From Bacteroidetes bacterium UBA2364 (GTDB lineage Bacteria; Bacteroidota; Rhodothermia; Rhodothermales; UBA2364), in contig DDTM01000118.1 of the NCBI GenBank assembly GCA_002344075.1, forward strand, positions 8,507 through 72,506: a DNA stretch of 64,000 nucleotides, in the 5' to 3' direction. A model generated the notes under the pieces. That model saw only the letters and a list, made by a program, of their open reading frames with translations. It did no database searches and had not been told where the DNA came from. A program made the translations under genes and the position numbers. This document shows, piece by piece, positions 52,321-59,871 of the stretch (position 1 is its first letter; each line of letters opens with the position of its first letter).

Positions 52321-54240
52321 ATGCACTACCAGAAAAGACGTGGACGCCCCAGACGTATTTCTACAAGCAAAGACAAGCAACAACAAAAAACCGAAGTGTT
52401 TTATACTAAACCAATCGAAGAAGAAGTCATAGAAAAATCTCCTAAAGATATTATCCAATCTGCATTAATAAATGATAAAAGTATAGAGGATTTACGATGC
52501 TTCTATAAAGACTATATTGTGCCGTATCTTGTTTCTGATGCTGGAAAAGAGGATTTAAATGTCTTGTTGAATCCGGCAAAAAATCATTCCAAGCAAGCAT
52601 TGGCTGCGGCTATTGGCTTTATTTGGGGCAACCGAGAATCGTTCCTTCGTTTTTACAATACACTTCCCGAAGATGCAAAAACGATTATCTTTCATATTAT
52701 ATACTTTGGCCCATTATATTCAAGAGATTTAGAAGAAGAATTTGGCATTACATTTTATCAGAATAATAAACAAAATTATTATTCACAAGTAAAAAAAGAA
52801 TATCAAATATTCTGCAATAAAACGCATAGTATTAGTTCACATATTAATAATCATTTTATTGATCTTAATATAGAAATAAAAAAGATATTAAGAGAATGGT
52901 TAAAAGTTATTATACCTTTTAAGTTAACTGGTATTGCAAAACTGGAAGAATTAGAAAATTTGCAACGTTACGATACAGAATCTGATGGACATTCTCTTTT
53001 AAATATTGGTACTTTAGTCACTTATTTTCAGGAAATAGCTATTCTGAAAACTGCGACCAATAAAACACTGGTATCTACACTTAAAGAATTGAAAAAAATA
53101 GCAAAAATACAAGAATTATACAAAGATAGCAAAGGTTCCCGTTCTTTTATTATGACAAATTTGGTGACCGATCTATTTTCCATTTTAGACATAAAAGTTC
53201 CCAAAGGCGAACCTTTAGTCGTACTGAGAGATGTGTTAGATGTTTTGTTTACAATGCCAAGCCATGTATCAAAACAGATTTTTTCTTCTTATATTTATAA
53301 GCCTAACTACAATTTATATTCCGACTCAATTCAACAACCTGTCTTGCAAGAGCTTAAGGAATTAATGCGTAAGCTGGATAAGAATATATGGTACTCTCCA
53401 TTAGATATTGCTAATTGGATGTATCATATGAACGATATTTTTTGTAGTTACATTCAATCATTTTCACTTTATAGCGTTTATCTGTATGTAGCCTGCTCAG
53501 AGAACAATAAAATTAGATTCATAGAAAAAAAAATTCATTCCTTACAAGCAATTGAGGTGGCAGCAGTGCCATTCATAAAGTCTTTCTTTGCCCTTATGGC
53601 TTGTTTAGGCTTGGTTGAGATTGCATATACAGAGCCTAAAAATGATAAATTTTGCATTCGAAATGAAAAGTATCTAACTCTTTTTGACGGCATTAAATAT
53701 GTGCGACTAACTGATTTAGGTGTTTACTTCTTTGGCCAAGAAAACTCGTATGTGTATAAAAGAGTGATCGCTAGATCAGAAGAAATCAAGATAACGTTGG
53801 ATCCGGATTTTTTGATAATCTCTATTTCCAAACCAGATAGTATCAAAGAAGCGAATTTAAGCAGATTTGCCGAACAAGTTGCTACGTGTCGGTTTCGAGT
53901 AGATTTTCGGCGCTTCCTAAAGAACTGTACAACTCCTGAAGAAGCAAAGGGGCGGATAGAAGAATTTCAACGGATTGTGGATACACCCGTCTCCGAGTGG
54001 CCGCTGAATTGGATACAATTTATTGTAAATATTCAGAAAAGAATTCGTCCTATACGTGCTGTTGCATCTTATCAGGTCTTTAAATTGGATGATGATCCGG
54101 ATTTATTACAGTTATTCTTGACAGATCCTGTGCTGTCTAAACTTATTTTACGGGCAGAAAACCGTCATATAATGGTTGAACATGCCCATGTTTCCGAGTT
54201 GAAAGGTCGTCTTGGAGTACTGGGCTACTTAATGCCATAA
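52321..54240 (+). CDS. AT-hook protein of unknown function between SNF2 helicase and nuclease genes
   Basis: 639 residues, no family recognised with confidence. The N-terminus MHYQKRRGRPRRIS contains an AT-hook core (RGRP, residues 7-10). Residues about 90-470 are helix-rich. The last 150 residues (TLDPDFLIISISKPDSIKEANLSRFAEQV, then VFKLDDDPDLLQLFLTDPVLSKLILRAENRHIMVEHAHVSELKGRLGVLGYLMP) follow the pattern of the helicase-associated C-terminal domain (Helicase_C_3, found in XPB-like proteins). No ATPase motif is present. Base composition is odd: by hand count 34 of 180 bases in 52741-52920 are G or C, against 30 of 60 in a line of the SNF2 gene. It lies 11 bases after SNF2 and 14 before the nuclease, so it is probably their partner. 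Confidence 0.8.
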   Translation: MHYQKRRGRPRRISTSKDKQQQKTEVFYTKPIEEEVIEKSPKDIIQSALINDKSIEDLRCFYKDYIVPYLVSDAGKEDLNVLLNPAKNHSKQALAAAIGFIWGNRESFLRFYNTLPEDAKTIIFHIIYFGPLYSRDLEEEFGITFYQNNKQNYYSQVKKEYQIFCNKTHSISSHINNHFIDLNIEIKKILREWLKVIIPFKLTGIAKLEELENLQRYDTESDGHSLLNIGTLVTYFQEIAILKTATNKTLVSTLKELKKIAKIQELYKDSKGSRSFIMTNLVTDLFSILDIKVPKGEPLVVLRDVLDVLFTMPSHVSKQIFSSYIYKPNYNLYSDSIQQPVLQELKELMRKLDKNIWYSPLDIANWMYHMNDIFCSYIQSFSLYSVYLYVACSENNKIRFIEKKIHSLQAIEVAAVPFIKSFFALMACLGLVEIAYTEPKNDKFCIRNEKYLTLFDGIKYVRLTDLGVYFFGQENSYVYKRVIARSEEIKITLDPDFLIISISKPDSIKEANLSRFAEQVATCRFRVDFRRFLKNCTTPEEAKGRIEEFQRIVDTPVSEWPLNWIQFIVNIQKRIRPIRAVASYQVFKLDDDPDLLQLFLTDPVLSKLILRAENRHIMVEHAHVSELKGRLGVLGYLMP

Positions 54241-54254
54241 TTGCGCTTTTATCC

Positions 54255-55943
54255 GTGACGCTTTTATCCAATCATACCTTTGTTGTATTTGACACTGAAA
54301 CGACTGGCATGAGGCCGGACGAAGACCGTGTGATCGAAATTGGGGCCATTAAATTGGTGAACGGGGTGGAGGTAGCCCGTTTTTCCCAATTAGTCAATCC
54401 AGGCAAATTTGTGCCCCGTTTTATTACCGAGATCACGGGCATTCATACTGCGATGTTGGTAAACATGCCGCCGCCAGAAGAAGCATTTATGGATTTTCTG
54501 GCATTCGTGGGAGATGCGGTTTTGGTTGCTCATAACCTTTCTTTTGACGATGGATTTGTGTCGGCAGAATTGGAGCGGGCCGAATTGCCGGCTTTGGAAC
54601 AAAAAAAGTTGTGTACGCTGCGGCTGGCACGTCGGTTGTTGCCACGTCTTCCCTCGCGTGGTTTAAAAAACTTGGCAAACCATTTTGGTATCCGCATTGT
54701 CAACCATCACCGAGCCACTGCGGATGCCGAAGCCACTGCAAAAATCTTTGTACAATTGGTGCGTACCCTCGAGACGGAATTCAATATCAGCACTATTGAA
54801 GAAGCGATTCGCTTCCAATATAAATCCTATGCACAAACAAAGGGTGAACCCAAGCATATCCCTTTAATCCGAGAAAAAATCTTGCCTCAAATTCCCGATC
54901 TGCCCGGTGTTTACCGGATGTATGACCGGTCTAAGCGGCTGATTTATGTGGGGAAGGCAAGGCGTTTAAAGGATCGGGTAACTTCATACTTTCGGGCGAT
55001 TGAGAATCATCCCCAAAAAACCCAAAATCTGGTTCGGGAAGTGAGGGATATTAAGTGGGATGTTTTGCCGTCGGAGTTGGATGCCTTGTTGTATGAATCA
55101 AAACTCATCAAACAACATCTTCCCAAATTTAACCGTGCGTTGGTTCGTTACAAAAATACACCGTTTATCTGCCTCAACAGCCATCTTGCATTCCCAACGG
55201 TTGGATGGAAATATGTGGTACAGAATGATGGTGCCGAGTATTTTGGGCCTTTGGCGAACCGCGAACAAGCCGAGCAGACCTTAGAGTGGATTAACCATCT
55301 CTTTCGTCTAAGGGAATGCGACGAAAGCACATTTAATCGGAAAATGGTCTGTATTTATCATGAAATGGGCCGTTGCGAAGCGCCATGTGCAAAACCTGAA
55401 GCCAAAGTAGCATACGACGATCATGTGCAAATGGTGCGAAATTTTCTAATGGGTGAAAATGAAAGTGTTAGAATGGCATTGCAGCATAAAATGAAAAAGG
55501 CGGCGGCGGCTTTAGCCTTCGAGGAAGCCCGATGGTTTAGAGACCAATTGCAAATGTTTGACCGGATATTGCAGGGACGGAAGCATATTGCGGCACCTGT
55601 TCGGGACCATAATGGGGCATTTGTGCTTATGGAAGAAGGGGCGCTTCTGGTACACCTCATTCGTTTTGGAAAAAAAGTGGAGACACTTCGGTTTAGTCCG
55701 GATGGATGGCAAACAGAACGGGTCTTGCATTTGCTTCAAGCCGTTGTTGAAGATCAATTCTCGCCGCACCTTACCCCACCTGAACGTTACGGCCAAAAAG
55801 AGGTAGATGAAATTCGGATTTTGGCACACTGGATGTATTGTAATCGTGGTAGATTTCATCAAGTCCCTTTCACAAAAGAATTGGACTGGAGCATTTTTTT
55901 GCATCGGATCCATGCGGTTATTCAGCAAACCGCTCTTTCATAA
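54255..55943 (+). CDS. DnaQ-type exonuclease fused to a UvrC-like GIY-YIG nuclease
   Basis: 562 residues from a GTG start at 54255. Residues 8-170 are a DEDDh 3'-5' exonuclease: FDTETTG (D13, E15), HNLSFDDGF (D98) and HHRATAD (H152, D157). Residues 214-300 are a GIY-YIG endonuclease (LPGVYRMYD, LIYVGKARRLKDRVTSYF, R241, E281 in ESKLIKQHLPKFN). A UvrC-like CIYHEMGRCEAPC and a UVR coiled region (KMKKAAAALAFEEARWFRDQL) follow. The RNase H-like half of UvrC is absent. Such fusions are known in several phyla and are thought to act in nucleotide-excision-like repair (inferred, Cho-like). It follows the AT-hook gene by 14 bases. Confidence 0.93.
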   Translation: MTLLSNHTFVVFDTETTGMRPDEDRVIEIGAIKLVNGVEVARFSQLVNPGKFVPRFITEITGIHTAMLVNMPPPEEAFMDFLAFVGDAVLVAHNLSFDDGFVSAELERAELPALEQKKLCTLRLARRLLPRLPSRGLKNLANHFGIRIVNHHRATADAEATAKIFVQLVRTLETEFNISTIEEAIRFQYKSYAQTKGEPKHIPLIREKILPQIPDLPGVYRMYDRSKRLIYVGKARRLKDRVTSYFRAIENHPQKTQNLVREVRDIKWDVLPSELDALLYESKLIKQHLPKFNRALVRYKNTPFICLNSHLAFPTVGWKYVVQNDGAEYFGPLANREQAEQTLEWINHLFRLRECDESTFNRKMVCIYHEMGRCEAPCAKPEAKVAYDDHVQMVRNFLMGENESVRMALQHKMKKAAAALAFEEARWFRDQLQMFDRILQGRKHIAAPVRDHNGAFVLMEEGALLVHLIRFGKKVETLRFSPDGWQTERVLHLLQAVVEDQFSPHLTPPERYGQKEVDEIRILAHWMYCNRGRFHQVPFTKELDWSIFLHRIHAVIQQTALS

Positions 55944-55966
55944 ATTTTTTGACGCCTTCGAAACTC

Positions 55967-56848
55967 ATGTTTACTGCTCCTGTATTCTCACCTCCTTTTA
56001 TCGGCCTTAATGGCAATGTGGTTGCAACAGCCGATGCGAAGCTACATGTAACGGACTTGGCCTTGTTGCGCGGTTACGGTATTTTTGATTTTATGCGGGT
56101 GATCAATGGGATTCCTCTTTTTCAGGATCGGTATCTGGCCCGCTTTCAGCATTCTGCCGCGCTCTTAGGGCTTGAAATACCACTCTCAATAACAGCACTG
56201 AAGGCACATATCCATACGTTGATTGCTGCCAATGGTCATCCGAGTGCTGGTTTGCGGTTGGTTTTGACAGGTGGCTTCTCTCCGGATGGCTATCTTCCCA
56301 CTACTCCTAATTTGATTGTGCTAGATGCCCCCTATCCAGCACCCAAACCGGAACAATATACCGAGGGCGTCAGCCTAATTACGCATTCCTACGTCCGAGA
56401 AATCCCGGAAGCCAAAACGCTCAATTACATTGTTCCAATCAGGGCTTTGCCACAGATTCGAAAAGCGGGTGCGTTTGATGTATTGTATGTTGATCCGGCG
56501 GGATGGATCACAGAGTCTTCACGCTCAAATTTCTTTTTGGTAACAAAAACAGGGGTAGTGGTAACACCACATGACCACGTATTGCCGGGGATAACCCGTG
56601 GCGTGATTTTGCAACTGGCGCAAGATCGGTATCCGGTAGAAATGCGTCCTGTGCATATAGAAGAATTACAAACGGCTCAGGAAGCGTTTTTGACTTCGAC
56701 AACCAAGGGTGCCGTAGGCGTGGTGCAATTGGATGCGCTCAGAATAGGCGATGGGCAAGTAGGTTCAATTACCCAAGCACTGCATCACGCTTTTTTGGCC
56801 TACGGCGAAGCATATTTAGCGCAAAATAAAACCTCTGGGAGCCTGTAA
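55967..56848 (+). CDS. Class IV PLP-dependent aminotransferase
   Basis: 293 residues from the ATG at 55967; the upstream in-frame TTG at 55949 is less likely. It has the fold-type IV pattern: ALLRGYGIFDFMRVINGIPLFQDRYLARF, then EAKTLNYIVPIRAL with the PLP lysine, DVLYVDPAGWITESSRSNFFLV, LPGITRGVILQLA and TSTTKGAVGVVQLD. It may be a branched-chain or D-amino-acid aminotransferase or an aminodeoxychorismate lyase; the sequence read by eye does not decide. It starts 23 bases after the nuclease stop and may be carried on the same transcript without functional link. Confidence 0.9.
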   Translation: MFTAPVFSPPFIGLNGNVVATADAKLHVTDLALLRGYGIFDFMRVINGIPLFQDRYLARFQHSAALLGLEIPLSITALKAHIHTLIAANGHPSAGLRLVLTGGFSPDGYLPTTPNLIVLDAPYPAPKPEQYTEGVSLITHSYVREIPEAKTLNYIVPIRALPQIRKAGAFDVLYVDPAGWITESSRSNFFLVTKTGVVVTPHDHVLPGITRGVILQLAQDRYPVEMRPVHIEELQTAQEAFLTSTTKGAVGVVQLDALRIGDGQVGSITQALHHAFLAYGEAYLAQNKTSGSL

Positions 56849-56859
56849 GTTTCCGGAAA

Positions 56860-58098
56860 TCATACGCCCACGGTTTTGCGGAGGTTTTGGATGGCCATAT
56901 CTAACCTGTCAAAAGTATTCTGGGCTTCTTCATAAAAAGAACTGCCTTGATTTAGGTCGTGTTCACTATACAACGATTGTGGTTTTTTAAGGCCCTCAAT
57001 GTCCAAACGTAGTCCGTGTTTGGCCAATTTAGGCTGAATAATCTCTGCTTGTTCAAGCAAATGGGTTCGGGTTTTCTGATAGGCATGTTCAGCCACCTTG
57101 TGACGGTTCGAGAAGCTGAATATGTTCGAGAAGAAAACTTCGTCGTCGTCCATGCGTGGTTCAATCAGAATGGTATCGGCATCGGGGTAAAACATTTTGT
57201 ACCGTTCAAAACCCGTTTGCATTCTGGAAAATACCAAAACCCGAAATGTTTGCGACATCACGGCGGGAAGTCCATAATCGTTTAAGTGTTTACCCTCTCC
57301 TTGTACTTCACCCGAACGTGTATTGATCGGTACGATGGGATTAATGCAAAACAATAACTTAACACCTTCTTTCAATGCCGCAGAGGCATGGACGGTACGA
57401 CGCGCCACGCCATCTATGTAATACTTTTTTCCGATTTTGATGGGGGTGTACAAGCCGGGTAATGCCGTACTCGCCTGAACAGCTACGGAAATGGGTACTT
57501 CATCAAAGCCGGCTTCGCCAAAACTAACCAATTCCGCCGTGTCTAAGTCGGTAGCAACAATGCGTAATTTGGCTTTGAGTTTTTTAAAATCATTGCTCCT
57601 ACCCACTTTAGAGAATACAAAACGGAGGTATTTTTCTAAGTTTTTATTATCAAAAATGCCTGCCGGTAAAACTCTTCCGAAACCTCCCAACGATCCCCAA
57701 AGCGACCATTGAGTTGGGTGCTGAAAAAGATACTCTACCGACTTCCAAACGGCTTTTGGAATATTGGAAAGCCGCTGGATGTATTCGTCTATGGCAAACC
57801 CGAAAAGTGTATTGGGTTCAAAGTTTAATTCGGCTTCATCTGCATGGCCCACCACCGCTTTGCTAAGTGCACGCACGGTTACTCCATTTGCCAGACAGGA
57901 GGTGAGGAGTGCGCCTGAACTAATACCTACATACGTACTCATCTGGTTCAGATCTAATCCGACAATGGCATCTTGCAAGGCATTAAGCGCACCAATTTCA
58001 TAGATAGCACCTTCTACCACACCTCCTGCACATGCCAAGCCAAGCCCGCTATAATCAATGGTGTCCGCTCCGTTGGCGGCAGAATTCGGAACGTTCAT
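56860..58098 (-). CDS. Patatin-like phospholipase family protein
   Basis: 412 residues. It has the patatin signature: GLGLACAGGVVEGAIYEIGALNAL (oxyanion-hole region), TYVGISSGALLTS with GxSxG (nucleophile serine), and YYIDGVARR with the catalytic Asp of the Ser-Asp dyad. A second, less familiar half (FNRYKM-like FERYKMFYPDADTILIEPRMDD) ends in a coiled region. No signal peptide. It follows the phasin and PhaR genes on the same strand but beyond a terminator. A role as a granule-associated lipase or polyhydroxyalkanoate depolymerase is tempting from position but is only inference. Confidence 0.9.
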   Translation of the reverse strand: MNVPNSAANGADTIDYSGLGLACAGGVVEGAIYEIGALNALQDAIVGLDLNQMSTYVGISSGALLTSCLANGVTVRALSKAVVGHADEAELNFEPNTLFGFAIDEYIQRLSNIPKAVWKSVEYLFQHPTQWSLWGSLGGFGRVLPAGIFDNKNLEKYLRFVFSKVGRSNDFKKLKAKLRIVATDLDTAELVSFGEAGFDEVPISVAVQASTALPGLYTPIKIGKKYYIDGVARRTVHASAALKEGVKLLFCINPIVPINTRSGEVQGEGKHLNDYGLPAVMSQTFRVLVFSRMQTGFERYKMFYPDADTILIEPRMDDDEVFFSNIFSFSNRHKVAEHAYQKTRTHLLEQAEIIQPKLAKHGLRLDIEGLKKPQSLYSEHDLNQGSSFYEEAQNTFDRLDMAIQNLRKTVGV

Positions 58099-58136
58099 AG
58101 GAAAATTTGGTTTGTGGAAACGTTTTTCTGAAGGAA

Positions 58137-58169
58137 GATAAAAAAGGCGGGCAAGTTCCGCCCGCCTTT
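58137..58169 (-). terminator. Intrinsic terminator of the phasin transcript
   Basis: AAAGGCGGGC pairs with GCCCGCCTTT around a 7-base loop; T run on the minus strand. A second perfect hairpin, ACTTCAA-tttag-TTGAAGT (58171-58189), precedes it in the transcript. Confidence 0.9.
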
Positions 58170-58203
58170 CACTTCAATTTAGTTGAAGTTGTTGTTTTGG
58201 GCA

Positions 58204-58803
58204 TTATGCAACAACTTCAACGTTTACGTCTTCAATTTTAGCTGTTTTAGCTGTTTTTTTGGGTGCAGGCACTTCTTTGGCCGCCAATAATGCGGTCAGT
58301 TGATCCACTTTTTGGGTCAGTTCGGTAACCTGTGCATTGAGGGTTCGCACTTCGCCAGAGGTCGGTACGCCAAAGCGAGTGAGGGCATCCGTTACCACAT
58401 CTTGTACTGGGGAAATCATTTTCTCGACCGGGTTCAGGATGAGTTTTGTCGCTTCTTTTTGCCATTTGGTGGCCTGCACTTGCAGATCATCCATCCATTT
58501 TTTGATTTCGGCAAGGGCTTCTTCCTGAAGTGATTCACCTTTATCAATTAATTTATCGGCATACGCTTCACCTTCTTTCATTAGGTCTTGGGCTTCTTCG
58601 TCTAAATTCATTGTGCGGCGTTGAAGGGCTTGCATGTAATCTGCTACTTCTTTGCCTTTTTCGGCAAACATGTCAAACATTTTATTGCCTTCTTCCTGCG
58701 CAACGGCGAAAGCACCGAGGCCGGCAAAATAAAAATCACGGCTTTTGTCAACCAACTCGGTGGCTAATTTGTTGAGGTCGAGGGTATTCGGGGTCGGTTT
58801 CAT
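58204..58803 (-). CDS. Phasin-family protein (polyhydroxyalkanoate granule)
   Basis: 199 residues from the ATG at 58803, rejecting an upstream extension through the intergenic region and the neighbouring gene. It is almost entirely helical and amphipathic (ELVDKSRDFYFAGLGAFAVAQEEGNKMFDMFAEKGKEVADYMQ; LDEEAQDLMKEGEAYADKLIDKGESLQEEALAEIKKWMDD). A heptad-like stretch follows (EVRTLNAQVTELTQKVDQLTALLAAK), and then a Lys/Ala/Pro tail as in phasins of the PhaF/PhaI group. It should coat storage granules. It lies 17 bases after phaR and is probably controlled by it. Confidence 0.85.
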   Translation of the reverse strand: MKPTPNTLDLNKLATELVDKSRDFYFAGLGAFAVAQEEGNKMFDMFAEKGKEVADYMQALQRRTMNLDEEAQDLMKEGEAYADKLIDKGESLQEEALAEIKKWMDDLQVQATKWQKEATKLILNPVEKMISPVQDVVTDALTRFGVPTSGEVRTLNAQVTELTQKVDQLTALLAAKEVPAPKKTAKTAKIEDVNVEVVA

Positions 58804-58820
58804 GGTTATACTCCAGTTTA

Positions 58821-59294
58821 TTATGAATTCGATGATTTTTTCTGAAAGTCTGTGGCTGGCAAATCGGCTTGTGATACCAATTTTGCTACGGTTTCCTCTA
58901 ATTGCCTCAGATGGGTACGCAACTCTTCCAGTTCCGTTTTTTCTTTCGGGGTTGGTAACCAAGCGTTTAACTGATGCAAAGAGGTGTTTAACAAGGTATC
59001 CATATTGGTACGGATCTGAGTAACACCTTCTTCCAGAACGGAGGCGCCACGACGCACCAAGTCATGAAGTAAATCGGTTGGTATGAGGCTGTTCCCTTTT
59101 TTCCCTTCATCCAAGATGATTTGGGTGAGGGTGGCATTGGTCAAGTCATCTCCGGAAACGTTATCCAAAACTTGGATGGTTTCACCTTTTCGAACTAATT
59201 CGGCCAATTCAGGTAATGAAACATATTTGCGTGCTTCGGTGTCGTAAAGTTTTCTGTTTTCGTAACGTTTGATGATATGGGGTGACATGGCCAT
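58821..59294 (-). CDS. phaR: Polyhydroxyalkanoate synthesis regulator PhaR
   Basis: 157 residues. The N-terminal 60 match the PHB/PHA accumulation regulator DNA-binding domain: IIKRYENRKLYDTEARKYVSLPELAELVRKGETIQVLDNVSGDDLTNATLTQII. A middle part (GNSLIPTDLLHDLVRRG) and a C-terminal coiled coil (EELRTHLRQLEETVAKLVSQ) follow. In other bacteria PhaR represses the phasin gene and its own gene until polymer granules titrate it. Repeated ATTGCG elements upstream (59323-59394) are candidate operators. Confidence 0.93.
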   Translation of the reverse strand: MAMSPHIIKRYENRKLYDTEARKYVSLPELAELVRKGETIQVLDNVSGDDLTNATLTQIILDEGKKGNSLIPTDLLHDLVRRGASVLEEGVTQIRTNMDTLLNTSLHQLNAWLPTPKEKTELEELRTHLRQLEETVAKLVSQADLPATDFQKKSSNS

Positions 59295-59322
59295 TTTTTT
59301 TGTTTAAAGATACGCATACCAT

Positions 59323-59394
59323 GACGCATTGCGCAATAACAGATTAGACGCATTGCGTTAAGAATTGATGATTCTTTGATGCGATACATTGCGC
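59323..59394 (-). promoter_or_regulatory. Repeated CATTGCG sites, candidate PhaR operators
   Basis: CATTGCG occurs three times (59327, 59351 and 59387), twice within the longer GACGCATTGCG (59323-59333 and 59347-59357). The first copy is part of the perfect palindrome ATTGCGCAAT (59328-59337). All lie within 100 bases upstream of the phaR start and in the gap to the divergent small membrane protein gene. Confidence 0.6.
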
Positions 59395-59435
59395 TGAGGT
59401 GATATTTTTATTCTTCATGAACCGGAACGAAGCCT

Positions 59436-59795
59436 ATGATGAATCGTATGAACGTTATTCAACCATGTAGTCCTATGCTTTTTATTTATTCTGAACGTTC
59501 TAATTTTCGGTTGCCGGAAAAGCGTCCGTTTTCCATTTGGCTAATGCTGGGATATGGTCTGGTAGGCTTACTAAATGGAGGTATTATAGGAGTATTTTTT
59601 ACTACCTATTTGGCGGGCTTGGATCCACGCTTACAAGTTAAAACGGCACAACTCATCATTCTTTACTTTAGCGTTCTGGGACTTGGTTTAGGGGTTCTAA
59701 CCTATACGTTGGTGCATTTATATGGCCACAGAATAGGTTATAATCCACCCAATACGCTGCATCACCCTCCAGAATGGGACTTGCGGAATTATTGA
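59436..59795 (+). CDS. Small membrane protein of unknown function
   Basis: 119 residues. Two hydrophobic segments (IWLMLGYGLVGLLNGGIIGVFFTTYLAG and TAQLIILYFSVLGLGLGVLTYTLVHLYG) are joined by a short polar loop, with a conserved-looking PEKRPFSIW before and a Pro/His-rich tail (NPPNTLHHPPEWDLRNY) after. Starts at 59436, 59448 and 59475 are all possible; the first is chosen for its GGAACGAAG upstream. It is divergent from phaR across the ATTGCG repeats, so it may share that control (inference). No family recognised. Confidence 0.65.
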   Translation: MMNRMNVIQPCSPMLFIYSERSNFRLPEKRPFSIWLMLGYGLVGLLNGGIIGVFFTTYLAGLDPRLQVKTAQLIILYFSVLGLGLGVLTYTLVHLYGHRIGYNPPNTLHHPPEWDLRNY

Positions 59796-59813
59796 GAGAT
59801 GTCTTTCTGAACA

Positions 59814-59850
59814 AACAAAAAAAAAGCCACCCCCATAAAGAAGTGGCTTT
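59814..59850 (-). terminator. Intrinsic terminator of the prolyl oligopeptidase gene
   Basis: AAAGCCAC pairs with GTGGCTTT across a 12-base loop; nine or more T follow on the minus strand. It also serves the convergent small membrane protein gene. Confidence 0.88.
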
Positions 59851-59871
59851 ATAGCAGATCCATACATTCCT

